From Glandiceps talaboti (lineage: Eukaryota; Hemichordata; Enteropneusta; Spengelidae): DNA of 64,000 bases. Every line of letters begins with the position of its first letter. The stretch's first letter is position 1. Under the pieces are notes generated by a model. It had not been told where the DNA came from. It worked only from the letters and a program-made list of their open reading frames with translations, and did not search any database. Made by a program: the position numbers and the translations under genes. Shown piece after piece: positions 10,671-25,803 of this stretch. The stretch covers positions 3,569,463 through 3,633,462 of the forward strand of contig NC_135551.1 of the NCBI RefSeq assembly GCF_964340395.1, in the 5' to 3' direction.

Positions 10671-13600
10671 CATCAATGTATATCATTTGTCAATACACAT
10701 CCTAAATCAATGTGTGGTGTATATCATTTGTCAATACACATCATAATTCAATGTGTGGTGTATATCATTTGTCAATACACAGCATAATTCAATGTATGAT
10801 GTATATCATTTGTCAATACACATCCTAAATCAATGTGTGGTGTATATCATTTGTCAATACACATCATAATTCAATGTGTGGTGTATATCATTTGTCAATA
10901 CACATCATAATTCAATGTGTGGTGTATATCATTTGTCAATACACAGCATAATTCAAGTTATGATGTATATCATTTGTCAATACACAGCATAATTCAATGT
11001 GTGGTGTATATCATTTGTCAATACACAGCATAATTCAATGTATGATGTATATCATTTGTCAATACACAGCATAATTCAATGTATGATGTATATCATTTGT
11101 CAATACACATCATTATTCAATGTGTGGTGTATATCATTTGTCAATACACAGCATAATTCAATGTGTGGTGTATATCATTTGTCAATACACAGCATAATTC
11201 AATGTATGATGTATATCATTTGTCAATACACAGCATAATTTAATGTGTGGTGTATATCATTTGTCAATACACGGCATAATTCAATGTGCGGTGTATATCA
11301 TTTGTCAATACACAGCATAATTCAATGTGTGGTGTATATCATTTGTCAATACACAGCATAATTCAATGTGTGGTGTATATCATTTGTCAATACAGCATAA
11401 TTCAATGTGTGGTGTATATCATTTGTCAATACACAGCATAATTCAATGTGTGGTGTATATCATTTGTCAATACACAGCACAATTCAATGTGTGGTGTATA
11501 TCATTTGTCAATACACAGCATAATTCAATGTGTGGTGTATATCATTTGTCAATACACAGCATAATTCAATGTGTGGTGTATATCATTTGTCAATACACAG
11601 CATAATTCAATGTGTGGTGTATATCATTTGTCAATACACAGCATAATTCAATGTGTGGTGTATATCATTTGTCAATACACAGCATAATTCAATGTGTGGT
11701 GTATATCATTTGTCAATACACAGCATAATTCAATGTGTGGTGTATATCATTTGTCAATACACAGCACAATTCAATGTATGATGTATATCATTTGTCAATA
11801 CACAGCATAATTCAATGTGTGGTGTATATCATTTGTCAATACACAGCATAATTCAATGTGTGGTGTATATCATTTGTCAGTACACAGCATAATCCAATGT
11901 GTGGTGTATATCATTTGTCAATACACAGCATAATTCAATGTGTGGTGTATATCATTTGTCAATACACATCATAATTCAATGTGTGGTGTATATCATTTGT
12001 CAATACACAGCATAATTCAATGTGTGGTGTGGTGTGGTGTATATCATTTGTCAATACACAACATAATACATTGTGTGGTGTATATCATTTGTCAATACAC
12101 ATCATAATTCAATGTGCGATGTATATCATTTGTCAATACACAGCATAATTCAATGTGTGGTGTATATCATTTGTCAATACACAGCATAATTCAATGTGTG
12201 GTGTATATCATTTGTCAATACACAGCATAATTCAATGTGTGGTGTATATCATTTGTCAATACACAGCACAATTCAATGTGTGGTGTATATCATTTGTCAA
12301 TACACAGCACAATTCAATATGTGGTGTATATCATTTGTCAATACACAGCATAATTCAATGTGTGGTGTATATCATTTGTCAATACACAGCATAATTCAAT
12401 GTGTGGTGTATATCATTTGTCAATACACAGCATAATTCAATGTATGATGTATATCATTTGTCAATACACAGCACAATTCAATGTGTGGTGTATATCATTT
12501 GTCAATACACAGCTAAATTCAATGTGTGGTGTATATCATTTGTCAATACACAGCATAATTCAATGTGTGGTGTATATCATTTGTCAATACACAGCATAAT
12601 TCAATGTGTGGTGTATATCATTTGTCAATACACAGCATAATTCAATGTATGATGTATATCATTTGTCAGTACACAACATAATTCAATGTGTGGTGTATAT
12701 CATTTGTCAGTACACAGCATAATTCAATGTGTGGTGTATATCATTTGTCAGTACACAGCATATTTCAATGTGTGGTGTATATCATTTGTCAATACACAGC
12801 ATAATTCAATGTGTGATGTATATCATTTGTCAATACACAGCATAATTCAATGTGTGGTGTATATCATTTGTCAATACACAGCATAATTCAATGTGTGGTG
12901 TATATCATTTGTCAATACACAGCATAATTCAATGTATGATGTATATCATTTGTCAGTACACAACATAATTCAATGTGTGGTGTATATCATTTGTCAATAC
13001 ACAGCATAATTCAATGTATGATGTATATCATTTGTCAGTACACAGCATATTTCAATGTGTGGTGTATATCATTTGTCAATACACAGCATAATTCAATGTG
13101 TGATGTATATCATTTGTCAATACACAGCATAATTCAATGTGTGGTGTATATCATTTGTCAATACACAGCATAATTCAATGTATGATGTATATCATTTGTC
13201 AATACACAGCATAATTCAATGTGTGGTGTGGTGTGGTGTGGTGTATATCATTTGTCAATACACAGCACAATTCAATGTATGATGTATATCATTTGTCAAG
13301 ATACAGCATAATTCAATGTGTGGTGTGGTGTGGTGTATATCATTTGTCAATACACAGCATAATTCAATGTGTGGCGTATATCCTTTGTCAATACACAACA
13401 CAATTCAATGTATGATGTATATCATTTGTCAATACACAGCATAATTCAATGTGTGGTGTATATCATTTGTCAATACACAGCATAATTCAATGTATGATGT
13501 ATATCATTTGTCAATACACAGCATAATTCAATGTGTGGTGTATATCATTTGTCAATACACAGCATAATTCAATGTATGATGTATATCATTTGTCAATACA

Positions 13601-13920
13601 CAGCATAATTCAATGTGTGGTGTATATCATTTGTCAATACACAGCATAATTCAATGTGTGGTGTATATCATTTGTCAATACACAGCATAATTCAATGTGT
13701 GGTGTATATCATTTGTCAATACACAGCATAATTCAATGTGTGGTGTATATCATTTGTCAATACACAGCATAATTCAATGTATGATGTATATCATTTGTCA
13801 ATACACAGCATAATTCAATGTATGATGTATATCATTTGTCAATACACAGCATAATTCAATGTATGATGTATATCATTTGTCAGTACACAGCATAATTCAA
13901 TGTGTGGTGTATATCATTTA
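10671..13920. repeat. 41-bp minisatellite, about 79 copies
   Basis: Unit contains gtgtatatcatttgtcaata and cacagcataattcaatgtgtg. Sub-variants are GTGTGGTG versus GTATGATG, local GTGTG expansions (about 12020, 13220 and 13320), and CAGTACAC versus CAATACAC. Runs of variants repeat as blocks (see findings). Apparent open frames arise only because three 41-bp units make 123 bases. Confidence 0.98.
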
Positions 13921-15350
13921 TTATATTATACCAGTATATTGATGGCGCAAATCGATCTGATTGGTCTAGACAAAAACTGACACGTCTAAAATAGTGATAA
14001 TACACAGTTAGCGCAACTTTACCTTGGTCTACATTGGTTTACCTTGGTTTTGACCTGTTGACTCCATATACGCATTCGCTGACGCTCATGCTTATATGTC
14101 GTGAACTGGTCAAAACCTCGGGGTTTATCCCATCCCGGAGGGGGGGGGGGGTTATTGCTTAATCAAAACACAACAATATTCAATGTGTGATGTATATCAT
14201 TTGTCAATGCACAACAATATTCAATACTGTACCGTTATTTGTGAAACCTTTTTGGGGGGAGAGGGCTAAGGGAAATCTTGGGTTCCTGAGGGCATGTAAT
14301 TGTTTGATGTCGCGAATGGGGAGGGGATGCGGAAATTGTTTTGACCAAAATGTTTTCTCTTCGCTCCGCCCCCACCACCACAACCACCCGACGACCCAGC
14401 GTAAGTCTGCTCATTCCTTTTGAACACGATTAAAGATAAAATTTGCACTGAAGACCTTACTTACTTTGTAAATATCAAATAAAATGCTAGCTTTAATGTT
14501 TATGACTTTGTGAAGGAATGCGATTAAATTTGTCGATCCCTTTTCCCAACTTGTCTTATTGAGCCTTCAGTATTTACAGGAGGGGGGGCGGAGGAAATCA
14601 CACATGGTATGTTAAGTAAAACATGACCCTCCCCATTTTCTATTTGTTGACGAATGAGTAAATACTCACAACAAAAGTTTCTCCTTCTAATATATACGTA
14701 TTGACAGTTGTCAATTGACATTAGGTTGTGCTGCAATCTCAATGCACTGCCTCGCCAGTTTCGATGATACACATGGTCAACACTTAATTATTGTATTACA
14801 CAATTAATTTATATCTTGTGAATATTGTAAAAAGAAAGGTAAAATTTGTTCACTAACTTCCAGAAAAAATATCGAAAACTACCCGCTTTGCCCACTGCCT
14901 TCCCCTTTCCCCATATCTTACAGCTGAAATACAAGTTGCCCGCTGAAATACCGAACCATTTTTCCCATCCCTCGAGCAAAGTTCGTATTTTCAGTGGGCG
15001 GGCAATTTCCAAGCTTGGTCGGAGGAGAAGAAGGAGAAACTGTTTTGTTGTAAGTATATCAAATAGCATCCTGAGTAAATTTAACATTAGGGCTTCAACG
15101 AATATTGGACAGAGGCAATATGTCTGGTAGCGGGTAGCGGAGAGAGGGGAAACCTTGGCGAAAATTGCGGGCAGTGGGCAGACAAATCTGGCGGGAGGAC
15201 AGGTCGTGTAATATCACAGTGGGAGGGCAGATACGAACAGCTTTCACTTTCCCCTCCAATTTTGATTCAAACGTAAAATTATGTAAAAAGGGTTTATTAG
15301 CTATGTTTTAACATTCTGTAATCGGACTCATTGGCTGCACCTGACTTGTG
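13921..15350. other. Spacer with a possible foldback repeat
   Basis: No supported gene. Short inverted arms (ccttggttttgacctgtt near 14050-14068 and its approximate complement near 14103-14120) and a G run suggest a small element. One stray partial copy of the 41-bp unit occurs at 14178-14230. Open frames at 14.5-15.1 kb have no recognisable product. Confidence 0.4.
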
Positions 15351-15351
15351 A

Positions 15352-15650
15352 AGGTACAGAGGGTAAAACTCTAGTTGTGACGGTACAGAGGGTTACTCTA
15401 TTTCTGAGGGTATAGAGGGTAATTCTACTTTCGAGAGTACAGAGGGTTACTCTACTTCTGAGGGTACAGAGGGTAATTCTAGTTTCGAGGGTACAGAGGG
15501 TAACTCTAGTTGTGAGGGTATATACAGAAGGTAACTTTGAGTTGTGACGGTACAGAGGGTAATTCTAGTTGTGACGATACAGAGGGTAACTCTAGTATTG
15601 GAGGTACAGAGGGTAATTCTAGTTGTGACGATACAGAGGGTAACGCTACT
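15352..15650. repeat. Diverged minisatellite, about 30-bp unit
   Basis: About ten diverged units built on ggtacagagggtaactctag, with alternating ttgtgacg and tttcgagg segments. Confidence 0.85.
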
Positions 15651-15699
15651 CTAGTACGCTGCAATCCTTCTTCTAACTTTAATATCGATCTAGTTGGAG

Positions 15700-16670
15700 G
15701 CTAGGTGATCGGCTGCGCATGATTGTTTTCACACAAAGCCTCTGTTTGTCTGCATTGGCACACGAGAAGCCATCCGATGTTAACGTGTCATGTGACAAAT
15801 TGCTTCATGAATTAGTAATGAGGTCATTTTCAGCCAGTTAAACAAGAGAGTTGTGTTGTTAGGGACATTCTATTACCTATGTGTACGGTGTGTCCACCGT
15901 CTGACTCGTCAACACATTTACCAGGACGAAAACCAAACACACAGTAAATACACGTAAGTATGTTAAGTCTTGGCTAAATGAACGCTGAGCGATATTTTAA
16001 GACTGTTCCCGTGTGAGACCATTGTTGTGAACACTTTAGCGTTTGGCGTAACACCTGTTGACTTCCATTACACTGTCACAGTTTACCGTGTATGTGTATG
16101 TGTAGTAACGGTATATGTACAAATGAAACGAATTGCATACTGTTGTGTATTGAAAGGTAGATTTGCCTCGATAGGTATGTCATATCAATCCATGGTTTAA
16201 AGGTTGACCTAGCGAACGGCTTGAAAATATAGTCAACGTTTTATAGTGCGATAAAATAGGACGCTACCCTTACTAAATTGGCTCATGGCAACAACAGCAA
16301 CGCTGTCAACGTACATTCAACTCGCGCCTTGTCTGTTCAACACTAATCTGTGTTAAGCCGAAGTCTATATATAAACAGCGTACAGCAGAACAGGAATTTC
16401 ATAAACGTTACAAGAATTAATAACAATTTGAAGTGTATATAACTGTTAGAGATTAGATTGAGTTCAAGAGTAAAATATTGGTTTTCATATCTGATTCAAC
16501 GAATTGAATAGCACATGACATTTAAGGACACGTAAACAATATACGTGTACAAAGGACACACTCGGGATGTATAGAATAATACAACAGAAAAGGCAGTGTC
16601 TCCAGTATGACGTTCCCTGCTGTTCTTTTAATATCATTCTCTCGATCTTTGTTGTGTTATGGTTGCTATT
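15700..16670. other. Spacer with a strong splice donor
   Basis: No coding region seen. A perfect GTAAGT follows 15953 and could end a non-coding leader exon of the Mab-21-like gene, whose acceptor is at 25764-25765. This is only a possibility. Confidence 0.25.
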
Positions 16671-16672
16671 AA

Positions 16673-16759
<87 letters not shown>

Positions 16760-16760
16760 G
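16673..16760. repeat. (GT)n then (CAGA)n microsatellite
   Basis: About 27 GT repeats followed by about seven CAGA repeats. Confidence 0.95.
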
Positions 16761-17090
16761 TGTACACACACAGAGAAAAGTGATTGTGGTCCATAAATAC
16801 CCCTATTTGTATTAAATTGAATATAAAGTCTATCAATATCGTCACTCAAAATTTGCCATACCAAGAGAATAAATGAGCTTTGATACACTTGACAGTACAG
16901 GTCGTATACCTATTTAGTACCTTGTTAATCATGCTAATTGAGTGAGAGGAGGAACATAGGAGGGGAAGGGGGGGGGGTCTAGGTAAAATGACAATTTATC
17001 GGCAACCCAGGTATATTTACCCACTCACCACCTCAACGCAAAAACACTGGCATTGAATAATAGAATTTACACTTGAAAGCCTTTACATCG

Positions 17091-20000
17091 ATATTACATG
17101 TCGACTGACACACATCAACATAGAGATATAACATGTCGACTGACATACATCAACATAGAGATATAACATGTCGACTGACATACATCAACATAGAGATATT
17201 ACATGTCGACTGACATACATCAACATAGAGATATAACATGTCGACTGACATACATCAACATAGAGATATTACATGTCGACTGACATACATCAACATAGAG
17301 ATATTACATGTCGACTGACATACATCAACATAGAGATATTACATATCGACTGACATACATCAACATAGAGATATTACATGTCGACTGACATACATCAACA
17401 TAGAGATATTACATGTCGACTGACATACATCAACATAGAGATATTACATGTCGACTGACATACATCAACATAGAGATATTACATATCGACTGACATACAT
17501 CAACATAGAGATATTACATGTCGACTGACATACATCAACATAGAGATATTACATGTCGACTGACATACATCAACATAGAGATATTACATGTCGACTGACA
17601 TACATCAACATAGAGATATTACATGTCGACTGACATACATCAACATAGAGATATTACATGTCGACTGACATACATCAACATAGAGATATTACATGTCGAC
17701 TGACACACATCAACATAGAGATATTACATGTCGACTGACATACATCAACATAGAGATATTACATGTCGACTGACATACATCAACATAGAGATATTACATG
17801 TCGACTGACATACATCAACATAGAGATATTACATATCGACTGACATATATCAACATAGAGATATTACATATCGACTGACACACATCAACATAGAGATATT
17901 ACATGTCGACTGACATATATCAACATAGAGATATTACATATCGACTGACACACATCAACATAGAGATATTACATGTCGACTGACATACATCAACATAGAG
18001 ATATTACATGTCGACTGACATACATCAACATAGAGATATTACATATCGACTGACATACATCAACATAGAGATATTACATGTCGACTGACATACATCAACA
18101 TAGAGATATTACATGTCGACTGACATACATCAACATAGAGATATTACATATCGACTGACATACATCAACATAGAGATATTACATGTCGACTGACATACAT
18201 CAACATAGAGATATTACATATCGACTGACATACATCAACATAGAGATATTACATGTCGACTGACATATATCAACATAGAGATATTACATGTCGACTGACA
18301 TACATCAACATAGAGATATTACATATCGACTGACACACATCAACATAGAGATATTACATATCGACTGACATACATCAACATAGAGATATTACATATCGAC
18401 TGACACACATCAACATAGAGATATTACATGTCGACTGACATACATCAACATAGAGATATTACATGTCGACTGACATACATCAACATAGAGATATTACATG
18501 TCGACTGACATACATCAACATAGAGATATTACATGTCGACTGACATACATCAACATAGAGATATTACATATCGACTGACATATATCAACATAGAGATATT
18601 ACATGTCGACTGACATATATCAACATAGAGATATTACATATCGACTGACATACATCAACATAGAGATATTACATGTCGACTGACATACATCAACATAGAG
18701 ATATTACATATCGACTGACATACATCAACATAGAGATATTACATATCGACTGACATACATCAACATAGAGATATTACATGTCGACTGACATACATCAACA
18801 TAGAGATATTACATATCGACTGACACACATCAACAAAGAGATATTACATATCGACTGACATACATCAACATAGAGATATTACATATCGACTGACATACAT
18901 CAACATAGAGATATTACATATCGACTGACATACATCAACATAGAGATATTACATGTCGACTGACATACATCAACATAGAGATATTACATATCGACTGACA
19001 TACATCAACATAGAGATATTACATATCGACTGACATACATCAACATAGAGATATTACATGTCGACTGACATACATCAACATAGAGATATTACATGTCGAC
19101 TGATGTCGACTGACACACATCAACATAGAGATATTACATGTCGACTGACACACATCAACATAGAGATATTACATATTGACTGACACACATCAACATAGAG
19201 ATATTACATGTCGACTGACATACATCAACATAGAGATATTACATATCGACTGACACACATCAACATAGAGATATTACATATCGACTGACATATATCAACA
19301 TAGAGATATTACATATCGACTGACATACATCAACATAGAGATATTACATGTCGACTGACATATATCAACATAGAGGTATTACATGTCGACTGACACACAT
19401 CAACATAGAGATATTACATATCGACTGACACACATCAACATAGAGATATTACATATCGACTGACACACATCAACATAGAGATATTACATGTCGACTGACA
19501 CACATCAACATAGAGATATTACATATCGACTGACACACATCAACATAGAGATATTACATGTCGACTGACATACATCAACATTGAGATATTACATATCGAC
19601 TGACATACATCAACATAGAGATATTACATATCGACTGACATACATCAACATAGAGATATTACATGTCGACTGACATACATCAACATAGAGATATTACATA
19701 TCGACTGACATACATCAACATAGAGATATTACATATCGACTGACATACATCAACATAGAGATATTACATGTCGACTGACATACATCAACATAGAGATATT
19801 ACATATCGACTGACACACATCAACATAGAGATATAACATGTCGACTGATGTCGACTGACATACATCAACATAGAGATATTACATATCGACTGACATACAT
19901 CAACATAGAGATATTACATATCGACTGACATACATCAACATAGAGATATTACATGTCGACTGACATACATCAACATAGAGATATTACATATCGACTGACA

Positions 20001-20628
20001 CACATCAACATAGAGATATTACATATCGACTGACATATATCAACATAGAGATATTACATATCGACTGACATACATCAACATTGAGATATTACATGTCGAC
20101 TGACATATATCAACATAGAGGTATTACATGTCGACTGACACACATCAACATAGAGATATTACATATCGACTGACACACATCAACATAGAGATATTACATA
20201 TCGACTGACACACATCAACATAGAGATATTACATGTCGACTGACATACATCAACATAGAGATATTACATATCGACTGACATACATCAACATAGAGATATT
20301 ACATATCGACTGACATATATCAACATAGAGATATTACATGTCGACTGACATACATCAACATAGAGATATTACATATCGACTGACATATATCAACATAGAG
20401 ATATTACATATCGACTGACATACATCAACATAGAGATATTACATGTCGACTGATGTCGACTGACACACATCAACATAGAGATATAACATGTCGACTGATG
20501 TCGACTGACACACATCAACATAGAGATATTACATATCGACTGACACACATCAACATAGAGATATTACATGTCGACTGACATACATCAACATAGAGATATT
20601 ACATGTCGACTGACATACATCAACATAG
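17091..20628. repeat. 35-bp minisatellite, about 100 copies
   Basis: Unit contains tgacatacatcaacatagag then atattacatgtcgac. Two common alternative states occur at two sites: GTCGAC or ATCGAC, and CATACAT, CACACAT or CATATAT. Four units carry a 10-base internal duplication (tgatgtcgac) near 19095, 19845, 20450 and 20495, giving 45-bp units. No long open frame. Confidence 0.98.
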
Positions 20629-21329
20629 AATACTACTTCGACATATTAAAATAGCACCAGAAAGTATTCTTTTATTCCTTGAAATTCAAAAATCTCCCGT
20701 ACCCTCCCCCACTTGAATTTTTTACAAGCTGCAACCATTGTTAAAATTGCTGTCTCGATGTTCTCGAAAAGAAATTGCTGCCATGGTGGTTGAAAAATGT
20801 TGTTGGACCCGAATCATCCAGCAATCAAATGGTTTACCCCTTAAGTGTATAAACACTTGTCTCCTAAAGAACTCCAATCTCTTATATGCGATCAGTGTTA
20901 ATGCAGGAGGAAACCGGATTTCCCTTGGAGAACCTGCGTTGTTTGGTAGAGTCAAGCTGACAGCTTGGTAAATTTAATCTTAGACCACTTCAATTAGTGG
21001 TCTGAGAATTAATCAAACCCTGACAGGTTCGAACCTCGATCGCAGTCACGTGGTAAGAGGCACTCGGTCATGCACCGACAACCCTATACATTTGTTTCTA
21101 TGTCAGAAGTGAACTTTGTTTTAAGGTCACTAGTCGTCATACTAAGTAATTACATGACTGTACTGATGAATCATTATATAATGTACAGGATGTTAATGAC
21201 GTCACATTGTAGACGTTTGGTGCCCGTCTATGGTTTAATAATGAACTCAATATGTGAAGTGGTGTTTTGTTTATGGCGTCATCTTTGTGTACATTACATT
21301 TTATTGGACTTATTTAACTCCATCCATCC

Positions 21330-21330
<1 letters not shown>
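20629..21330. other. Spacer with possible SINE remnant
   Basis: Short overlapping open frames on both strands (about 20722-20971) have no recognisable product. A pol III B-box-like GGTTCGAACC at 21026-21035 and an 8-bp hairpin (agaccact/agtggtct, about 20980-21003) suggest a degraded tRNA-derived SINE or similar element. Confidence 0.3.
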
Positions 21331-23040
<1,710 letters not shown>

Positions 23041-23043
23041 GTC

Positions 23044-23312
23044 TATGGACAACTATAGAGTCATCGTCATATGTTACTCTGACAACTATAGAGTCATCGT
23101 CACATGTGCCTATGACAACTATAGAGTCATCGTCACATGTTACTCTGACAACTATAGTCATCGTCATATGTTACTATAACAACTAAAGTCATCGCCATAT
23201 GTTACTATGACAACTATAGAGTCATCGTCATATGTTACTATGACAACTATAGAGTCATCGACATGTTACTATGACAACTATAGAGTCATCGTCATATGTT
23301 ACTATGATAACT
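23044..23312. repeat. Minisatellite, about 33-36 bp unit
   Basis: About eight copies of a unit with gacaactatagagtcatcg and catatgttactat. Some copies lose the gag triplet. Confidence 0.9.
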
Positions 23313-24149
23313 GACAAGTAACAGTTTACCTTGGTATGTATTATCATTATAATTAATGTTTATATCGTGACAGTAACCATGGTAACTGGTGGCAATGCTT
23401 TCATGTCAGTTATGTTTACGAAAACAAAACAAACAAACAATAACAAAAACAACACATAAATACTGACAAATATGAACGACAGCGTAAATACATATCAATA
23501 TCAGCAATGTTTCTATGACAACAAGAATTACAATATGTTTTCCTATCCGTGAACTGGTCACAATGGACATCCCACTAAAAGGACGATCCCTACCGAATGC
23601 CAGTACTATATTTTTCAAGTCGTAAAAAAGTACCAATTTGACTTCCGTCATGACAGTAAAACTCCGTCTTTGCTAGAACAAACATGCTAAGAACTCCCTT
23701 AAACTGTGTCTGGATCACAACATAACATATTCTCCATCGGGTAAAGGCCGGCCACGTTGTGTGCCCGTACAACTTCTGTCGCATTCAGGACAAGCATCAG
23801 ATTAAATCTACAGCCTTCGAAATAATAAAAGGTGTTTTAATATGTCCAGTTTATCGTCTGAATAAACTGAAATGCTTTGATAGCCCAATGCTTTGTGTCC
23901 ATAAATTATACACACTGTCTTTTCGCAATCAAACGAAACTTTGACATAAAAAAAACTGATAGGCTAGCTATAAATCATAATACTAGTATTACCCCCCAAG
24001 GTACTTGGACTATAGTTAAATTATTATTGGTAGTATATTTCACTGTTACAAATCACCGTACGCCGGTACATTAAAACCTGGAGAAAAGCCAGAACGAGAT
24101 AAAAACAAAACAAACCGTTATGTGATGTGTTTCATGATTTAACGATCTA
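23313..24149. other. Spacer without a supported gene
   Basis: A minus-strand frame at 23406-23651 would give a hydrophobic 81-residue peptide, but neither splice context nor family resemblance supports it. Nothing else is seen. Confidence 0.4.
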
Positions 24150-25437
24150 ATATTTGTAGTATATATTGTGTGCACATGACATACTGTATATGTGTAGTAT
24201 ATATTATGTGAACATGACATACTGTATATGTGTGTAGTATATATTATGTGAACGTGACATACTGTATATGTGTAGTATATATTATGTGAACATGACATAC
24301 TGTATATGTGTAGTATATATTATATGAACGTGACATACTGTATATGTGTGTAGTATATGTGAACATGACATACTGTATATATTTGTTGTATATATTATGT
24401 GAACGTGACATACTGTATATGTGTGTAGTATATATTATGTGAACATGACATACTGTATATATTTGTAGTATATATTATATGAACGTGACATACTGTATAT
24501 GTGTGTAGTATATATTATGTGAACGTGACATACTGTATATGTGTGTAGTATATATTATGTGAACATGACATACTGTATATGTGTAGTATATATTATATGA
24601 ACATGACATACTGTATATGTGTAGTATATATTATATGAACATGATATACTGTATATGTGTGTAGTATATATTATGTGAACGTGACATACTGTACATGTGT
24701 GTAGTATATATTATGTGAACATGACATACTGTATATATTTGTAGTATATATTATGTGAACATGACATACTGTATATGTGTAGTATATATTATATGAACAT
24801 GACATACTGTATATGTGTAGTATATATTATGTGAACGTGACATACTATATATTTGTAGTATATATTATGTGAACGTGACATACTGTATATGTGTGTAGTA
24901 TATATTATGTGAACATGACATACTGTATATGTGTAGTATATATTATATGAACGTGACATACTGTATATGTGTGTAGTATATATTATGTGAACATGACATA
25001 CTGTATATATTTGTAGTATATATTATGTGAACATGACATACTGTATATGTGTAGTATATATTATGTGAACGTGACATACTGTATATGTGTAGTATATATT
25101 ATGTGAACATGACATACTGTATATGTGTAGTATATATTATGTGAACATGACATACTGTATATGTGTAGTATATATTATGTGAACATGACATACTGTATAT
25201 GTGTAGTATATATTATATGAACGTGACATACTGTATATGTGTAGTATATATTATGTGAACGTGACATACTGTATATATGTGTAGTATATATTATGTGAAC
25301 GTGACATACTGTATATATTTGTAGTATATATTATGTGAACATGACATACTGTATATGTGTAGTATATATTATGTGAACGTGACATACTGTATATGTGTGT
25401 AGTATATATTATGTGAACTTGACATACTGTATATTTG
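24150..25437. repeat. 40-bp AT-rich minisatellite, about 32 copies
   Basis: Unit contains gtagtatatattatgtgaac and atgacatactgtatatgtgt. It alternates ATGTGAAC/ATATGAAC, ATGACATAC/GTGACATAC and tgtgtgt length variants (40 or 42 bp). The array stops about 330 bp before the acceptor of the Mab-21-like gene. Confidence 0.97.
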
Positions 25438-25476
25438 TCCACCACATTCAGTTATACAACTGAAGCGTTATGCTGT

Positions 25477-25486
25477 GTGACGTCAC
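25477..25486. promoter_or_regulatory. Palindromic CRE (GTGACGTCAC)
   Basis: Perfect cAMP-response-element palindrome about 290 bp upstream of the acceptor of the Mab-21-like gene. The motif match is exact; use as a promoter element is inference. Confidence 0.4.
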
Positions 25487-25601
25487 TATAGAAATTCCTG
25501 AATCGACACAACGATATGGCGTTACGGTTCGACAGTTACTGCCAAGATGTTTATTGTGCATTTAAACAGATAGTGGCAGGGGATAGGATTATAAGTGTTT
25601 T

Positions 25602-25615
25602 GTACCCATAGCAAC
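25602..25615 (+). promoter_or_regulatory. RFX X-box-like site
   Basis: GTACCCATAGCAAC differs at one position from the GTNRCC-N2-RGYAAC form of the RFX X-box. It lies about 200 bp upstream of the start codon region of the Mab-21-like gene. X-boxes are typical of ciliary gene promoters; function here is inferred. Confidence 0.35.
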
Positions 25616-25765
25616 GGTTTCTCTCACCTCAACTATTTGTACTGCCAAAGTCGTGTGTGTTGACGACAAACAATACATGTACTTTATTCACGATAAGCTG
25701 GGATCTTTTCCAACAAACGAGTAAACCTATTTTCTCTGATCGTTAAAATTGTTTTCTTGTTTCAG

Positions 25766-25803
25766 GAGCTGCTCTATTGGTCAGAATGACGTGAAATTTC
25801 AGA
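25766..25803 (+). promoter_or_regulatory. 5' leader of Mab-21-like gene with tiny uORF
   Basis: A strong acceptor (gttttcttgtttcag, AG at 25764-25765) opens the exon. The leader contains ATG ACG TGA at 25786-25794, a two-codon upstream frame in the same frame as the main start. It ends nine bases before the main ATG (25804). A short uORF this close could lower initiation at the main start. Confidence 0.5.

Noticed and set aside
10671-20628. Regular repeat arrays resembling CRISPR
   Set aside because: Units are head-to-tail with no unique spacers, and the genome is eukaryotic.
20722-20971. Overlapping 77-codon frames on both strands
   Set aside because: Open on both strands with no recognisable product. 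Probably part of a degraded interspersed repeat.
21026-21035. GGTTCGAACC as a tRNA gene
   Set aside because: No A box at proper spacing and no cloverleaf could be built. At best a SINE remnant.
23406-23651. Minus-strand frame for a hydrophobic 81-residue peptide
   Set aside because: AT-rich sequence readily gives hydrophobic frames. No homology, promoter or splice support.
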